64,000 nucleotides of DNA from Ochromonas danica (Eukaryota > Sar > Chrysophyceae > Chromulinales > Chromulinaceae): the NCBI GenBank assembly GCA_015146655.1, contig VKHL01000123.1, positions 1 to 64,000 of the forward strand. Direction: 5' to 3'. Positions 43,428-54,670 of the stretch are shown in pieces. Under the pieces are notes generated by a model. It was not told where the DNA came from, ran no database searches, and was given only the letters and a program-made list of their open reading frames with translations. Position numbers and translations under genes: made by a program. Each line of letters starts with the position of its first letter. Position 1 is the stretch's first letter.

Positions 43428-43648
43428 TTCATCAAATATAGTTAGTGCAGGTATAAGTACAGTAGGTCCAGGTCATCATTTTTGCTTCTGTTTATAAGTT
43501 ATAAGTTATGGTGTATTTATTTTCATAGTTGGTTTAGCTCACAGTGATTGAATACTTGCAGAAATTCTTAATACCATTATACTACACAAACTACACAATT
43601 TAAATACATAGAGTTAGTATCCGTTCGTTGATACAGTAGCTACATCGT
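43428..43648. other. Convergent 3' spacer
   Basis: AT-rich 221 bp between the stop codons of two convergent genes; nothing further is recognised. Confidence 0.5.
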
Positions 43649-45109
43649 TCACAATGGATGAAAGTCTATATCGGGAGGGAATACGTGATGATGACAAAAC
43701 ACTGCCCAGAATATCCCCAATAAGACCAAGACCAACCAAACCATTAGCAAGCGAAGAGTGCTCATCTGTGCAACATTTGCTGGGGAGACATCACCATCAC
43801 TCCTCTGCTTAGCTTGTCCTGCGCCCCACGGCCTCAAGACTTGCTCTGAAGGTCGAAAGAAGTCTCCGTCTTCTGAAGAAGTGCCTAATCTGTGGAACAA
43901 TAAGGAAGCGAATGTTTAGAAGCTATCTTGATCAATATTACATGGCCAGTACTGCCATTGTGTTCACCTGCTCGCATTAAGCTCTGGGGAAGGCTCTTCA
44001 AGCTCTTCTCCATCCTCATCATCCAGCGGTAAGTCATCGCCAGTGTCCACATCTACACTCTTTCTTGTTGCTTGAAGCTGTGCCTGTTGTTGCATGGCAT
44101 TATCGACCCACTTGGCAACTTCTTTTGCAAGGCGGCGATCTGAAGCCTGTTTGCGCTGCTTGAAGGAAGTCACTAACTTGAGAATCTCCTCGGAGCGGTT
44201 GGGACGAACACCACAACTACGATCCAAGCTATCCAGATCCCTTGCATCCTATGCAACACAATGAACACATTACATGGTGAGAGAAGAAAGAACTTCTCTT
44301 TGGAGTGTTTTCACCTGTGCAGCATGTGCTGGTCGACAACACTGTATTAACACTTTGGCGCGGAGATGTAGACAGTCTCCTAACATCTTAGCACCTTGTT
44401 CTGATGTCTCCAATGACCGTGCAGTAGCTACCGCCATGGAAATATAGCGCAGTGCCCATCCTTTTCGTTGAAGTTTGAGCGAGGATCGAGAGAGATTCTT
44501 GTATAGAGCGATCTGTTGTTGGCGATCGACCTCACCGTCTGATATCTGCACCACACGCTCCATGGAGCACTCGTAGTCTTCACCAGTAGACAGCATGACT
44601 TCACAGTCACTGCCTTCGATGCAAGCCACGATTCCCACAGGGAAGTTGATGTCTTTCTCAGAAGGAATGACCATGACGGTGGCTCCCACTGTGATGCGAG
44701 TTGACAGGCAGAGCAGAGCCTTTTGATAGCACTTGGAAGCCTCTGAGAAGTCTTTCTGAGAGAAAAGGAGATTTCCGCGATCCTTCCAGACATCCGCTCG
44801 ATCACACTGCTGCACGTCTTGTCCTCCTTCCTCTTCGAAATCAGCAACCTTCATGATTCTGAACTCCGGCACGTTGACCTCTTCATCACCTTCTTTTCCG
44901 TCATAGATCACGTCATAGAGATTGACATTCCTAGCGCGGAAGATGCCCACGAGCTTGACGGTGTCGACGTTGCCATGGGCGAAGGCGATGACTGCCCGCC
45001 TCGCGACTTCTCCGCCTTCCCGCAACACTCGCACTCGCTGGCCAACAGAGAAGCTGCTGGGACGTGGTGCATCCACCACCCCCTCCTCCTCCTCAGACTT
45101 CTGCATCAT
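43649..45109 (-). CDS. Tail-anchored TPR protein with SH3/Tudor-like N-terminus
   Basis: Exons 45109-44315, 44248-43968 and 43889-43649 give 438 aa with consistent phases (0, 2). Residues ~20-90 (FSVGQRVRVLREGGEVARRAVIAFAHGNVDTVKL, YDVIYDGKEGDEEVNVPEFRIM) look like an SH3/Tudor-like barrel. A TPR-like helical array follows (DRADVWKDRGNLLFSQKDFSEASKCYQKALLCL), interrupted by a second barrel-like stretch (TVGATVMVIPSEKDINFPVGIV). The C-terminus has one strong TM helix (TLRLLMVWLVLVLLGIFWAVF) about 18 residues from the end, which predicts tail anchoring to ER or mitochondria with the TPR in the cytosol. The function may be a chaperone or docking scaffold; no named family was recognised. Confidence 0.7.
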
Positions 45110-45260
45110 ATCTTGTCCAAATGAAATGAAATGGCAGCGCCAATCTGCTCAGACGGATCGTTTTTCGATGAAAAACAGTTTTTGAGTCCAACAGCAGAGC
45201 AGCACAGCAGCATTCAATCCGTTATCTATCAGTTCAAAGGGCAAAACGGTAGAGCAGGCA

Positions 45261-46469
45261 ATGGCATCGTCGTCGACATGCTCGCGAATAGAGGATGTTT
45301 CTCGAGATGGATATGAGCTGTTGATGAAGCTCACTCGAGTCAGTCGACCGTCTGTCAACAATCACTCCATCCAGGAGGTCTACCTGTCCAACCTGCTGCC
45401 TCAGTGCAGCCTCTTCATCGAGACCGCCTTCTCCTCTGACCTAACCAGCGACCTGACACAGCCCAACAACCATGTCTACTACGCCGAGTACATCCTCCGA
45501 GCAGCTGTCAGTCACATCAACAACCTCATGAATGTCTTGTGGCAGGTGAAGAACAAAACCACGCGGCTGCACATGATCGTCACCATGTACCTCTTCCTCA
45601 AGGCTCTCAAGGCAAGGCTGGACCTTATCTTGTCCTCCTGTACTCATCTCGCTGCCATGAAATCCGTGCAGTCCTACCTGTCATTCTGCTCGGCCACCTC
45701 CCTGCCAGCGTTTCTCCTTCGCCTCGACGCCCTCGTCATCGCCACTGTGCAGACAGCCGTGCGCACCTCTCTAGAAGGCCATTTCGATCTTTACAAGGAC
45801 GAGTTCCTGCTAGTCATGCATGAGCGCTGTCAGTGCTTGGGTGTGTCTGAAATGGCTGTGCCCAGCAGAGACGACAAGGCGCTTTACACATTAATCAAGA
45901 CCTCCGGCATCGACCCGGTGCTGCAGGCAGTGGATTCAGTAGAAGGGAGGAGGAGGTTAAAAGATGATTGCCATGTGCTGTCTGTGGCGATAAACGCCTC
46001 TGTGACTGCCTTGATGGAGACCCTGCTGGCGCGGCGAATCCGCTTCGATGAGGCGGGAGTCTACAAGTTCTACCGGCTGCTGCTGCAGTTGATCGGGCTT
46101 GTCAGTCAGCTCAAGAAGACACTGCAGCTTCCTGAAGACCAGCATCTGGTGGAGGAGGGGGTGGTGTGGCAAGTGGCGGAGGAGGCGCTGCAGACTCTTC
46201 ACGAAGAAGTCTTTGCGCTGCAGACAGTCGCGGCCTCGCATATTCACCGCAAAAACAGTCACGACACTCCACTATCACAAGCAGTCTCCAATGGCATCCT
46301 CGCTACTCCGGTCCTGTCCTCACAGCAGCGCACGCAATGGCGGCAGTTGGTGTTCGACTATCGCAGCACGTGGTTGGTAGTGAGGATGTGGGACGGCCTG
46401 CGTCGATGGAGAGCCAGGCATCGCGGGACAGTCTTCGTAGCCCTCACTGTGGACCTTCACGACCTATGA
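45261..46469 (+). CDS. Unrecognised helical protein (402 aa)
   Basis: Single exon with an ATG at 45261, only 151 bp from the divergent TPR gene. The whole protein looks alpha-helical and Leu-rich (e.g. EYILRAAVSHINNLMNVLWQVKNK, SLPAFLLRLDALVIATVQTAV, KFYRLLLQLIGLVSQLKKTLQL). It has no TM segment, signal peptide or known motif. The overall look resembles helical tethering or scaffold proteins (CCDC142-like or exocyst-like), but this is only an impression. The upstream stretch 45131-45260 is also open in another frame but lacks supporting features. Confidence 0.65.
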   Translation: MASSSTCSRIEDVSRDGYELLMKLTRVSRPSVNNHSIQEVYLSNLLPQCSLFIETAFSSDLTSDLTQPNNHVYYAEYILRAAVSHINNLMNVLWQVKNKTTRLHMIVTMYLFLKALKARLDLILSSCTHLAAMKSVQSYLSFCSATSLPAFLLRLDALVIATVQTAVRTSLEGHFDLYKDEFLLVMHERCQCLGVSEMAVPSRDDKALYTLIKTSGIDPVLQAVDSVEGRRRLKDDCHVLSVAINASVTALMETLLARRIRFDEAGVYKFYRLLLQLIGLVSQLKKTLQLPEDQHLVEEGVVWQVAEEALQTLHEEVFALQTVAASHIHRKNSHDTPLSQAVSNGILATPVLSSQQRTQWRQLVFDYRSTWLVVRMWDGLRRWRARHRGTVFVALTVDLHDL

Positions 46470-46679
46470 CATCCTTCACATGACAGCAGCATATGTAGAT
46501 CTATTGTATTAAATTGTACGTTTGAACATCATCAACAGTTGAGAAGCAAGGATGAAAAGTGACATGGAGCGAGGGACACCACTAGTTAGAGTTTATGCAG
46601 AGAAGTGGGTAGTAGTCAGTCAGCTGTACAGGGCGAGGGAGTGTTAGAATGCAGAGAGAGAGAGTGATAGACGTGCTGC

Positions 46680-47684
46680 TTAGACGATCTGAGCGAGAAC
46701 ACACACTGCGCCAGAGAGGATGATAAAGAAGAAGAGCAGGAAGCGAATATAGGTATCCACATCCGCTCCATCGTCAAAGAAAGACGACTTCACAATCTTG
46801 CCGACAAGCACAAAGGGCACGATGGCCACGGCATAGGAAGACATGATCAAGAGGAGGAGGAGAAGGTAAGTGAGAGCAAGGGCGGCAGTAGCCTGCGATT
46901 TAGTCAGTAGCCCCGCCACTGACGACGCAACAATTGCCACAGCGAATACCGGGCCAATGGTGCCAACGCAAATCGAGAGAGCACGCACGCATTGCTTCCA
47001 GATGATAACCAGCTCGTCTTCCTTGACTTTGTCACAAGGAGCGGAATAGATGGAAGAGGAGGCTGGACTGGCAGCTGGATAGATGATGGGTGTGGCTTTG
47101 GCTGCCTTGTCCTCCACTCTTCCCACAGGCAGCGGCTGGAAAGCAACTGGCGCAGGGGCAGGGATGGACACAGGTGCGCTCACTGCTGGAACATTGTGAA
47201 CCGCAGGGAGTGGAGCGGGCAGCTTCTTAGGAGTGGGGGAGGAGGGGGCGGGCAGGGCAGGAGGTTGGGGTTGTTGAGTCAGAGGCAAGGCAACAGATTC
47301 CTCTTCCTCGTAGATCACCTCCCCCAACTTTGTACGTCTGCCTCGACTCCGAGAGACCTCAGAAGTGACACTCTCCACTACGGATGCTACGCTTGCATCA
47401 TCTTCGCCCTCCTTTCTTGTCCGGGACCGACGCGTCTTGCTCGCGGTTGCAGCTCCTTCCTCCACTGGCGCAAGGCGAGATCGGCTCTTCTTCACAGTGG
47501 AAGGAGGAGCCTCGTCATCAGACGCCGCAGAGACTCTCTTCTTGCGAGCTGATCGAGTGGCACTTGCAACGGAGGCCTCATCGTCCGTTGGTGCCGTTGC
47601 GATGCTCCGGCGACTGACTCTCTTGGGATTTTCCGGTTCAAGCAATGCTGCTTCATCAGCCGCTCCAATCTTCCTCTTGCTCAT
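46680..47684 (-). CDS. Basic-repeat protein with C-terminal multi-TM region, possibly nuclear-envelope
   Basis: 334 aa from the ATG at 47684 (MSKRKIG). The frame is open further upstream to 47897, but that start would leave only 25 bp to the divergent gene, so the shorter form is preferred. The first ~140 residues repeat a motif of a basic cluster (KRVSRRS, RSARKKRVS, KKSRSRL, KTRRSRTRK) alternating with acidic DDEAS/GEDDASVAS. A Pro-rich spacer follows (~150-230). The last ~100 residues hold three or four hydrophobic helices. Basic SRR/KKR repeats plus C-terminal TM helices recall lamin-receptor-like inner nuclear membrane proteins, but no sterol reductase or LEM domain is seen. The function is unknown. 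Confidence 0.65.
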   Translation of the reverse strand: MSKRKIGAADEAALLEPENPKRVSRRSIATAPTDDEASVASATRSARKKRVSAASDDEAPPSTVKKSRSRLAPVEEGAATASKTRRSRTRKEGEDDASVASVVESVTSEVSRSRGRRTKLGEVIYEEEESVALPLTQQPQPPALPAPSSPTPKKLPAPLPAVHNVPAVSAPVSIPAPAPVAFQPLPVGRVEDKAAKATPIIYPAASPASSSIYSAPCDKVKEDELVIIWKQCVRALSICVGTIGPVFAVAIVASSVAGLLTKSQATAALALTYLLLLLLIMSSYAVAIVPFVLVGKIVKSSFFDDGADVDTYIRFLLFFFIILSGAVCVLAQIV

Positions 47685-47922
47685 CGTTCTCGGAAAAGTT
47701 AATTGCACAGTGTCGTTCTCTTCGGGGATGGTTGAGGAGGGGAAAACCAGCGAGCCTCGACCTGCCCGGCGCCGTTGCCGCGCAACGAAAGCACCACAAC
47801 CGCCAAACCTGCTGTTAACTTCACAAAACGGTCGAAGAAACCACTGCCTTCCAAAACTCGCGTTTCTGAATTTCATTAACTTATGAGGATTGGACATCGT
47901 AAAGCGAGCGCCTTGATCGGAG

Positions 47923-50900
47923 ATGCCCAGACTAGTAGTGACTGTTCCTCCTGCACTGGAGGGAGCAGCACGTACAGGTGTAGATAGTTGCTCAGACCTA
48001 GCTTGTGCGTTGTATCCTTTTGGAGAGTCTGCGGATGGTCTACAACCACCAACTGCCTTTCCCTCTCCCTGCCCTGCTTGTGGCTCCTACCCAGTGCTTG
48101 TCAGAGGTGATCTTGTCTGTCCAATTTGCTCACAAGCCAAGGCTGACCAAGAGATTTCGTTCGCGGAGTATCGAGATAGCGCCCCCCTTGTAGGCTCGAC
48201 TCTACAGAGCGTGACTGATTACCGCGAAGTGGTGCTGGCTGTGGACTCGACCTTCCTGCACCCCGAGGGAAAGGTTGGCGACACGCGAGAAGCTGTCGAG
48301 GTAATCCTGGAGCTGATCGCCGCCGTGCCAGACAGCACGCAGGTGTCTCTGGTCTTCTTCGACCACGTGCTGCGCGCGCTGAGACTGAACGCTGACTTCG
48401 CCACGCAGCCACTGCAGGTCGACATCCTGCCCGGTGGCTCATCCCTTCTCTCTTCTTCCACTCTCTTGCCTGAGCGGTATACTGTTTCAGCCTCTGAGCT
48501 GCGCGGCCATCGCGATCGCTTGGAGCAGCTGCTGGCCAAGGCCTCGCTCACCTCTCACAAGGCAGTGCATGCCTCGCATTACCCTGCGCTGGGAGATCTC
48601 CTCGATTTCGCTGTTTTCCTCAAAGGTCGAAGGCTATCTAATCTGCAGCTGCAGATGATCGTTCTGACCTCCAAATCGCTCAGCATTCCCAAGAAGGATC
48701 AATCTGTTTTCTCATCACAAGGAGAGGTTGATGTCTACGATCAAATGGGATTTCGCTATCGGTTAGAGGGTGTTCAACTTCATATTGCACATATTGGCCA
48801 TCGCCTCTCTGCCTTTCCTCAGCTGTGGCATGTTTGCGTGGCTTCTGGGGGATCGCTGTTGAAGGCAGAGGATCTGACTGAGAGACATTTCCGCGACTGC
48901 TTGATCACCCACTTGACGAACTTCTGCTGTTCAGCAGCAGTGGAAGATGAAAGCAAGAGCTTCGAAGAGTCCATCATATTGGATGAAATTGTTTCCAGCC
49001 TGGAGGTGCGCAGCGACGCATTCGAATTGGATCGCATTACTGGACCCGTGGTTGAGGATGAAACTCTTTTAGCCTTGCGAAACAGAAGCATTTCCGGGGT
49101 TAATCTGTCTGGATCCAATATTCTATTGGCTGCTTCGGTTGCCACTGTGGGTCACCTTACCTTGGAAGCCTCTGATGTCACCGACTCCTTGTTGCAGTAC
49201 GGCAGGGAGAAAGTCACTGTTTGTGGGCTTCTTGGCGGTGCTAATAGTAATCGAAGTCTGGGCGAGCATGGGTGCATGGTAACGCTGCAATTGCGTCCCG
49301 CGAATGACAGAGTGGGGAGAAATCAAGGAAGCGAAGAAGAGAAAGCTGGTAAATCAGCTAAAGATGGTGTCTGGAAGTCGTTATTGCCTTGGATGAGATC
49401 TCGCACTTCCTCCTCTACGATTGCTATGTCTTCTTCTTCTTCACTGTCTCTGTCAGAGGCCTCCTTGAATAGAGCGAGCAATTTCCAGATTGTTGTGCGT
49501 GGCAAGTATTTGAAGGGCCGCAAGTCTTCTGGCAGCATGACTCTCGCTGACGTGCAAATAGTGCGTTTTGCTCGTGTGTGGACTGTCTCTGTCCATCCTA
49601 CAGCCACACAGTATACTCTTGACACTGCCTCGAGTTTGACTCATGCAAGCTTCGACAGCTCACTGTGGGGACTTGTGCTGCTGAGAGGAGTGGTGGCAGA
49701 CTATCATCTGTCCATGGCGAAACTACTGCCCACCTCTTCGATGCTTCTCCAGTCCTCTCAAGCTGGAAAACGAGGGGATGGCAATGAGGATGGTATGCGT
49801 GATGAGGAACATCGGCTGCGCTCTGAATGTGTCAAACAAGTGCAACACTGGCTACGTAGCGCTCTGCAAGCATGGGGTGGTTTGGAATTTGACAGGTAGA
49901 CTATTAGCCCTCTCAGCTGAGACTTGGATGACCTCCTTACTAATGGGTTGTGATGGTAGGGTCAAGTTGGTGTTGGCGCGGATGGCATACCATTTGACTG
50001 AAGGACCTCTACTTAATGGACCCTCAATGGTTAGTTAACTTTTTCCCTTGATCTGTAGCCTCCTTGATGTTCATCCTTTGACCTATTTGCCCTCTCTAAC
50101 TAGTCTTCCTCGGAAGCGTATCTTTTGCGCGGAGATTTTCTTCATGCCGATATGACTACTGCGTTGCGTATTCTTGTTCCTGGAGTGTGGTTGGATCTGT
50201 CGTTTGTATCTCCAACAAACTTGCGTGATGCTGTGCTCCCTTCGTCTACCTATTCTGGAGCCGCCCTAACCAACCCTCTATGCGTCATTGGCCGCGACGA
50301 CTTCCAGCTTTATCGTCCATGTACGCCCGAGGAAGAAGCTGAAGGACTGCCTGCACTCTATCCCATGCCGCCAGACTGTACCTCTTTACTGCCTGGGAGT
50401 GTCGCGCTGGTTGATCTGGGCAATGCTTTGGTCGTTCTGCAGTGTGATCGAATCGCTGCTGGCTCAGACAGCTCGGGTGATTCCTCCTGGAAAGATGCGG
50501 ATCGATGTCTGTCAAGACTAGCATCTCGAGCACAGACTATTGCGAAACAGCGTCATCCGCGCCCTCTCTGCTACCTGCTCGGTGGCACTGATGCAACATC
50601 CCCTCACAAGCGAGTCTACAAGCGGGTGGCGTTGTCTCGATTGTCTCCCACGCATTGCGCCCCACAGGATGTGGTTCGAGCCATGGTAGCCTCTGTGAGT
50701 CCTGTTCGTTACAGCGGCGAAGAGTTGGATGCTTTGAGATTATCAGCACCTTACAGTGACAGCCCGTGCTTCCTCCGCTATTTGCTTCAAGCTGCGCCAG
50801 CCCTCTATTCTTCTCTCACTGTAACCACCTCGTGGGGCACTGCATCAAAGGCAGCGGGTGTTCCTCTCCCCTCTGATCAGACAGATATAAAGCCTGTGGT

Positions 50901-51018
50901 CATGCAACGCACTTCTTTCCCTCCACCATTACCCCTCAGTGAGAATCAGCCCGTTCAATCACAGGCAACAGTTAAAGCAGTTAGAGTGAGCGGTGATGTT
51001 GAACAACTGGCTGTTTAA
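47923..51018 (+). CDS. Divergent Sec23/Sec24-like protein
   Basis: Exons 47923-49895, 49960-50029 and 50104-51018 give 985 aa. A four-cysteine zinc finger (CPAC...CPIC, C50/C53/C66/C69) is followed by a VWA-like trunk with YREVVLAVDSTFL (~100), TQVSLVFFDHVL and HIAHIGHRLSAFPQL. This finger-then-trunk order is that of COPII coat proteins Sec23 and Sec24. Later parts would be the beta-sandwich, helical and gelsolin-like modules, but conservation is low and a Ser-rich insert (~475-530) interrupts them. The C-terminal LCYLLGGTDATSPHK segment hints at a gelsolin-like end. Predicted role: ER exit or a derived coat function. A non-COPII relative cannot be excluded. Confidence 0.55.
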
Positions 51019-51278
51019 ACCTGTTGTATAAATTGTTCTCGTCAAGCTGTTGTATCTTTTGTAAAGAACCACCAGTCTAATTCTTGTTCTACAGTAGTTC
51101 TATGACTGCTGTGGTCTGTGTTGTAAGTCTTTCCTCTTTGTCTTGGCATCAATACATACTCCACAGTATGCAGTCCACTCTAATCAATTCTCGCAATTCA
51201 TTCCCACGCAAAACAACACAAACAAACAAACAACAGACCAGACCAGCCTAGATAGTCGAACAACAAAACAAAGGGAGA

Positions 51279-53094
51279 ATGGCCTCGACGATCCATCCTC
51301 AACCTGAATTTGGTCCACCAGATGCTACAAAGAAGCGTGTCTTTTGGGAGATTATCGATCGCATAGATCATTTGGACGAGTGGTTGGACAGCAAGATCGA
51401 AAACACTGTGCGCGATGTCACTCTGCAGAAGTCTGACTTCCAACTGCGCACCAAGACACTTCGCCTCTTCTTCCGATACCAGTTCATACCAGCCACAGAG
51501 GAGACGCGAAGTCATTTCCTCATTATCATAGATGGAATGATTCTTGATGGCAAGCGCAAACCTGCCCCCTTTGCCAAATACCTCCAGTCCCTGCGCCTGC
51601 AACTCAACGACAGGAAACCTGGCGCTGAGCCACAAATCGTTGAATGGCATGAAGGAACCTTCCCTGAGGGTTCCAGTGCTTCCTGTATCATCTCTCGTAT
51701 TTACTTTGAGAAGGCTTGTACTGTGAGAGTAAGTCAATCACTCGCAGCCTAGACTAGACTCTCCTCTCTCTCATGATAGACTGTATATAATCCAGGTGAC
51801 CATGGCATTGAATGATGACTATCAAGCTCTGCGCTATGAGGTCCCCGAGGCTATTCGGCGAGGACTTGGAGTGGGACCTGCTCAGTCCTTGGACGAGTTG
51901 TGCTTGGCAACGTTGAGTTACGCCCACTTGCGTCACCTCTTCACCGAGAAGGTGATGTTGGCTTCTTCTCCTCTCCTCATCCTACTACTTTAGTTGATCT
52001 TCATGGTGTGTTCTCTGACTCAGGATCGCCGCTATATTCGATGCGACGAGGCGCTGCGCGAGGTCTTCAGCGGGATTGAGATGCTTCCTGTCTGGACCCT
52101 CCGCCAGCGACTCGCTGCTGCACTGACAGCGTCACAGTGTCTTCCTTGCCCTCTCATGTTCGATCTCTCTTTGAATACAGCCAGCTCGGAAGAAATAACC
52201 AGTCTTCAGACCCTGTACAACGCCCACGTGTTGTCAGCCATTGGCTCGCCAGGAGAAGTTGTCAAGAGTTCGTTAGAGGAAGCTCTACTACCGCGCAGCG
52301 TGTCAACGCTTTATAGCAAGCTGAATGGGAAAGTGTTTGATGTATCCTTGACTGAGCGAGATGAAAGCGAAATAGCGCAGGCGCTGCAGGAGGTTCAGGC
52401 AATTAATGTGGATAGCTATGAGGTGAACAAACGACGGCGACTAGCCTCGCTCTGGTCGCAGCAGGCAGGACAGCGAGCAACGCAATGTTGGACTTCGGCT
52501 GAGCGACTGGGCCGGCTAGCAGCGCGGCTCGCTTCTTCTTCTTCCTCACAGAAGCCCTTGCGAGCAACAGGAAGTATCGAGGAAGAGAGTGGTCGTTGCG
52601 ATGTCGTGCAGGGTATCACATTGTTGCCTGGAGGCTCTCAAGGACGTGATTGCTTGCCACTGTTCCCACCCTTTGTGGCAGAGTAAGTTTCTTTCTTTCC
52701 CATTTTCATTTCCATCACACAGAATACTCAAGAGATTGGTTGCTGATTTCTTAGTTTAATTAGTCAGCGAGCGGGAGGCGATGACTTGTTCAATTCTGGT
52801 TGGGCAATACGTCCTTGGCCTTCTGCCCTGCATGGCCTCGGAGCTTTTCGGTCTGCCAATTGTCATGGCCTCTCGACATCTGGCAATGCCGCTGTTTGGT
52901 CAATGATCCAGTCTGGCAACAACCTCGAAGAGTTGCTGACGATGGCGACTAAAATCGGAGCGCAGGTCTTCCCCAAGCCTAAGGAGGAGGAGGAGAGCAA
53001 ACAGGAGGAAGAGAGGACTGCGATGCAAGCAGAAGAGCCAAGCAGCGAGAAAGTCTCTGAGGAAGTCGCAGAGGCAAAGGAGCAGTCAGTCTGA
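51279..53094 (+). CDS. SWI/SNF chromatin-remodelling subunit BAF60/SMARCD (Swp73-like)
   Basis: Exons 51279-51728, 51796-51951, 52024-52682 and 52755-53094 give 534 aa. The N-terminal half follows BAF60: LDEWLDSKIENTVRDVTLQK, KTLRLFFRYQFIPA, PPFAKYLQSLRLQLN-type text and QIVEWHEG. A SWIB/MDM2-like domain follows across exons 2-3 (EAIRRGLGVGPAQSLDELCLATLSYAHLRHLF and RRYIRCDEALREVFSGIEMLPVW). The C-terminus carries an added acidic tail with SVWSMI-like helices and EEEESKQEEE. BAF60 links SWI/SNF complexes to transcription factors in the nucleus. The last intron has two in-frame acceptors 9 bp apart (52754 and 52763), so products may differ by three residues. Confidence 0.78.
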
Positions 53095-53370
53095 TAGTCT
53101 GTCCAGTGCAGTACTAAGCCATCCATACCATACCATACCATATCTACCATACTGCAGTAGAGCCTCGGGCCTCTCCTCTTGTCTAAGATATAGTGTCTTA
53201 ACCTCTGACATTTACCTGAGCTTCACACTTCAGACTAATGGAGACATCTGATAGGGTAGATATCTGTGAGCATCTTCAATACTTTCACTTCAAGTGAATC
53301 TAATCGAAGCAATCAATCACTCTAGTAATTCATTTTCTTTCTATTTAGCCTTGCAGATCGCGACTCCACC

Positions 53371-53442
53371 GCCTCAATCGTATAACGGTTAGTACAGAAC
53401 CTTCACACGGTTCAGACCTGGGTTCGACTCCCAGTTGGGGTA
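53371..53442 (+). tRNA. tRNA-Val (CAC)
   Basis: 72-nt cloverleaf: acceptor GCCTCAA/TTGGGGT (with G-U pairs at 1-72 and 4-69), D arm GTAT...GTAC around AACGGTTA, anticodon stem GAACC/GGTTC with loop TTCACAC (anticodon CAC), T arm CTGGG-TTCGACT-CCCAG, discriminator A. A- and B-box sequences (TATAACGGTTAGTA and GGTTCGACTCC) are in place. No intron. A short T-run (ctttttg) ten bases downstream could end Pol III transcription. Confidence 0.92.
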
Positions 53443-53955
53443 GTGACACAACCTTTTTGTCTTTTACCGTAGACCAACACTTGACTTGAGTTCTTTTTAT
53501 GTATTCTATTGGATTTTGATAGTTTACTCCTAATGGGTACGGCCAATAGTTCAGTTGTCCTTTTGTGAAGTCAAACTGTCTATCTGGTGTATGTGGTCTA
53601 GAGTGTAAGCTTGTTAAGCAATGACAATGGCTTTAACAGTTTGGAAGTGAAGCGAATGTTTGGTGGATGTGGACTCTTAAGCATTAATCTTGGAGACCGC
53701 ACGACCTCTTGCAGCACCTTGACAATATGCTTTTCTGATTGAATCTAATCGCGTCGAATATCAACACCGTAAGAATCACAGGATCTGTCGACTGCCTGAC
53801 CTGTGTAGACAAGCTTGCTGCCTCCCCTCACAGCTACCAAAGATGCTAACCCTAACACTAATACCAATGAAAATACTAATGATAATACTAATCTTGCTAC
53901 CACACAGTGGGCTGGCAACAGTGAGGTCCACCAGGTGAGTGAGTGCAGGTGTCGA

Positions 53956-54285
53956 TCAGCTATGCAATGCTCCAGAAGGGATTAGCAGCGATTGAACAGA
54001 AGTCCAAGGAATCCACAAGGAGATCATCACAGAGAGAATACCACAACTATTCCATAACTCTGTCATTACTAACACTAACACAAGCACCACCAGGCAGATG
54101 AGCTTCTTCACAATACAAGCAATGAATACGAAGGATGAATGGCGACCTTTGTTCATCCTCTTTAAGACTTTCATTTGCAATGTAGTGTCATTGAAGTTAT
54201 TCTCTAATAGTTGATTCATCATTTGGGCAATCAGCATCTTTCTTGCACTTCTCTCTTTGTTTCTCTTCAGGATCGTTGATGACAT
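53956..54285 (-). CDS. Doubtful small membrane-protein ORF (109 aa)
   Basis: ATG-started frame with a basic N-terminus (KRNKERSARK) and a strongly hydrophobic segment (LICLVVLVLVLVMTELW) plus a second weaker one. No family is recognised. It lies between two tRNA copies in low-complexity DNA, so it may not be a gene; the hydrophobic segment is the only supporting property. Confidence 0.25.
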   Translation of the reverse strand: MSSTILKRNKERSARKMLIAQMMNQLLENNFNDTTLQMKVLKRMNKGRHSSFVFIACIVKKLICLVVLVLVLVMTELWNSCGILSVMISLWIPWTSVQSLLIPSGALHS

Positions 54286-54670
54286 GATCTCCTTGTTGTG
54301 GTGGGGTTGGATGGTCAGAGCTGTGGTGGAGCCACTGTGGTCAGTGTTTCAGTATAGTTACTGCCATTAACATCATTGCGCACCAAGTTAATGCCACCAG
54401 TATGCCAAGAATAATCCCTCCATCAACAGTATTTACTGATTCATCCTGCTGGTCTACTTGATCAACCAATCGTTAAGATTTAGGATTACTACCACATCAA
54501 CCAAACGATTATCAAGAAAGATCATCAATTATCGCTACCCAAGTTTTCCGCAGTACTGCAATGTCTGACTTAGTGGTGTTTGAGAATTAATGGGAGATGA
54601 AGACCGAACGACGACAGGCTTCGAGGCTATCTCCAATTCTATATTTTCATGATGCATAGTCTTTTCAACC

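Noticed and set aside
47685-47897. 71-residue upstream extension of the basic-repeat membrane protein
   Set aside because: It would leave only 25 bp to the divergent Sec23-like start, and the extension has no recognisable targeting property; it could still be used.
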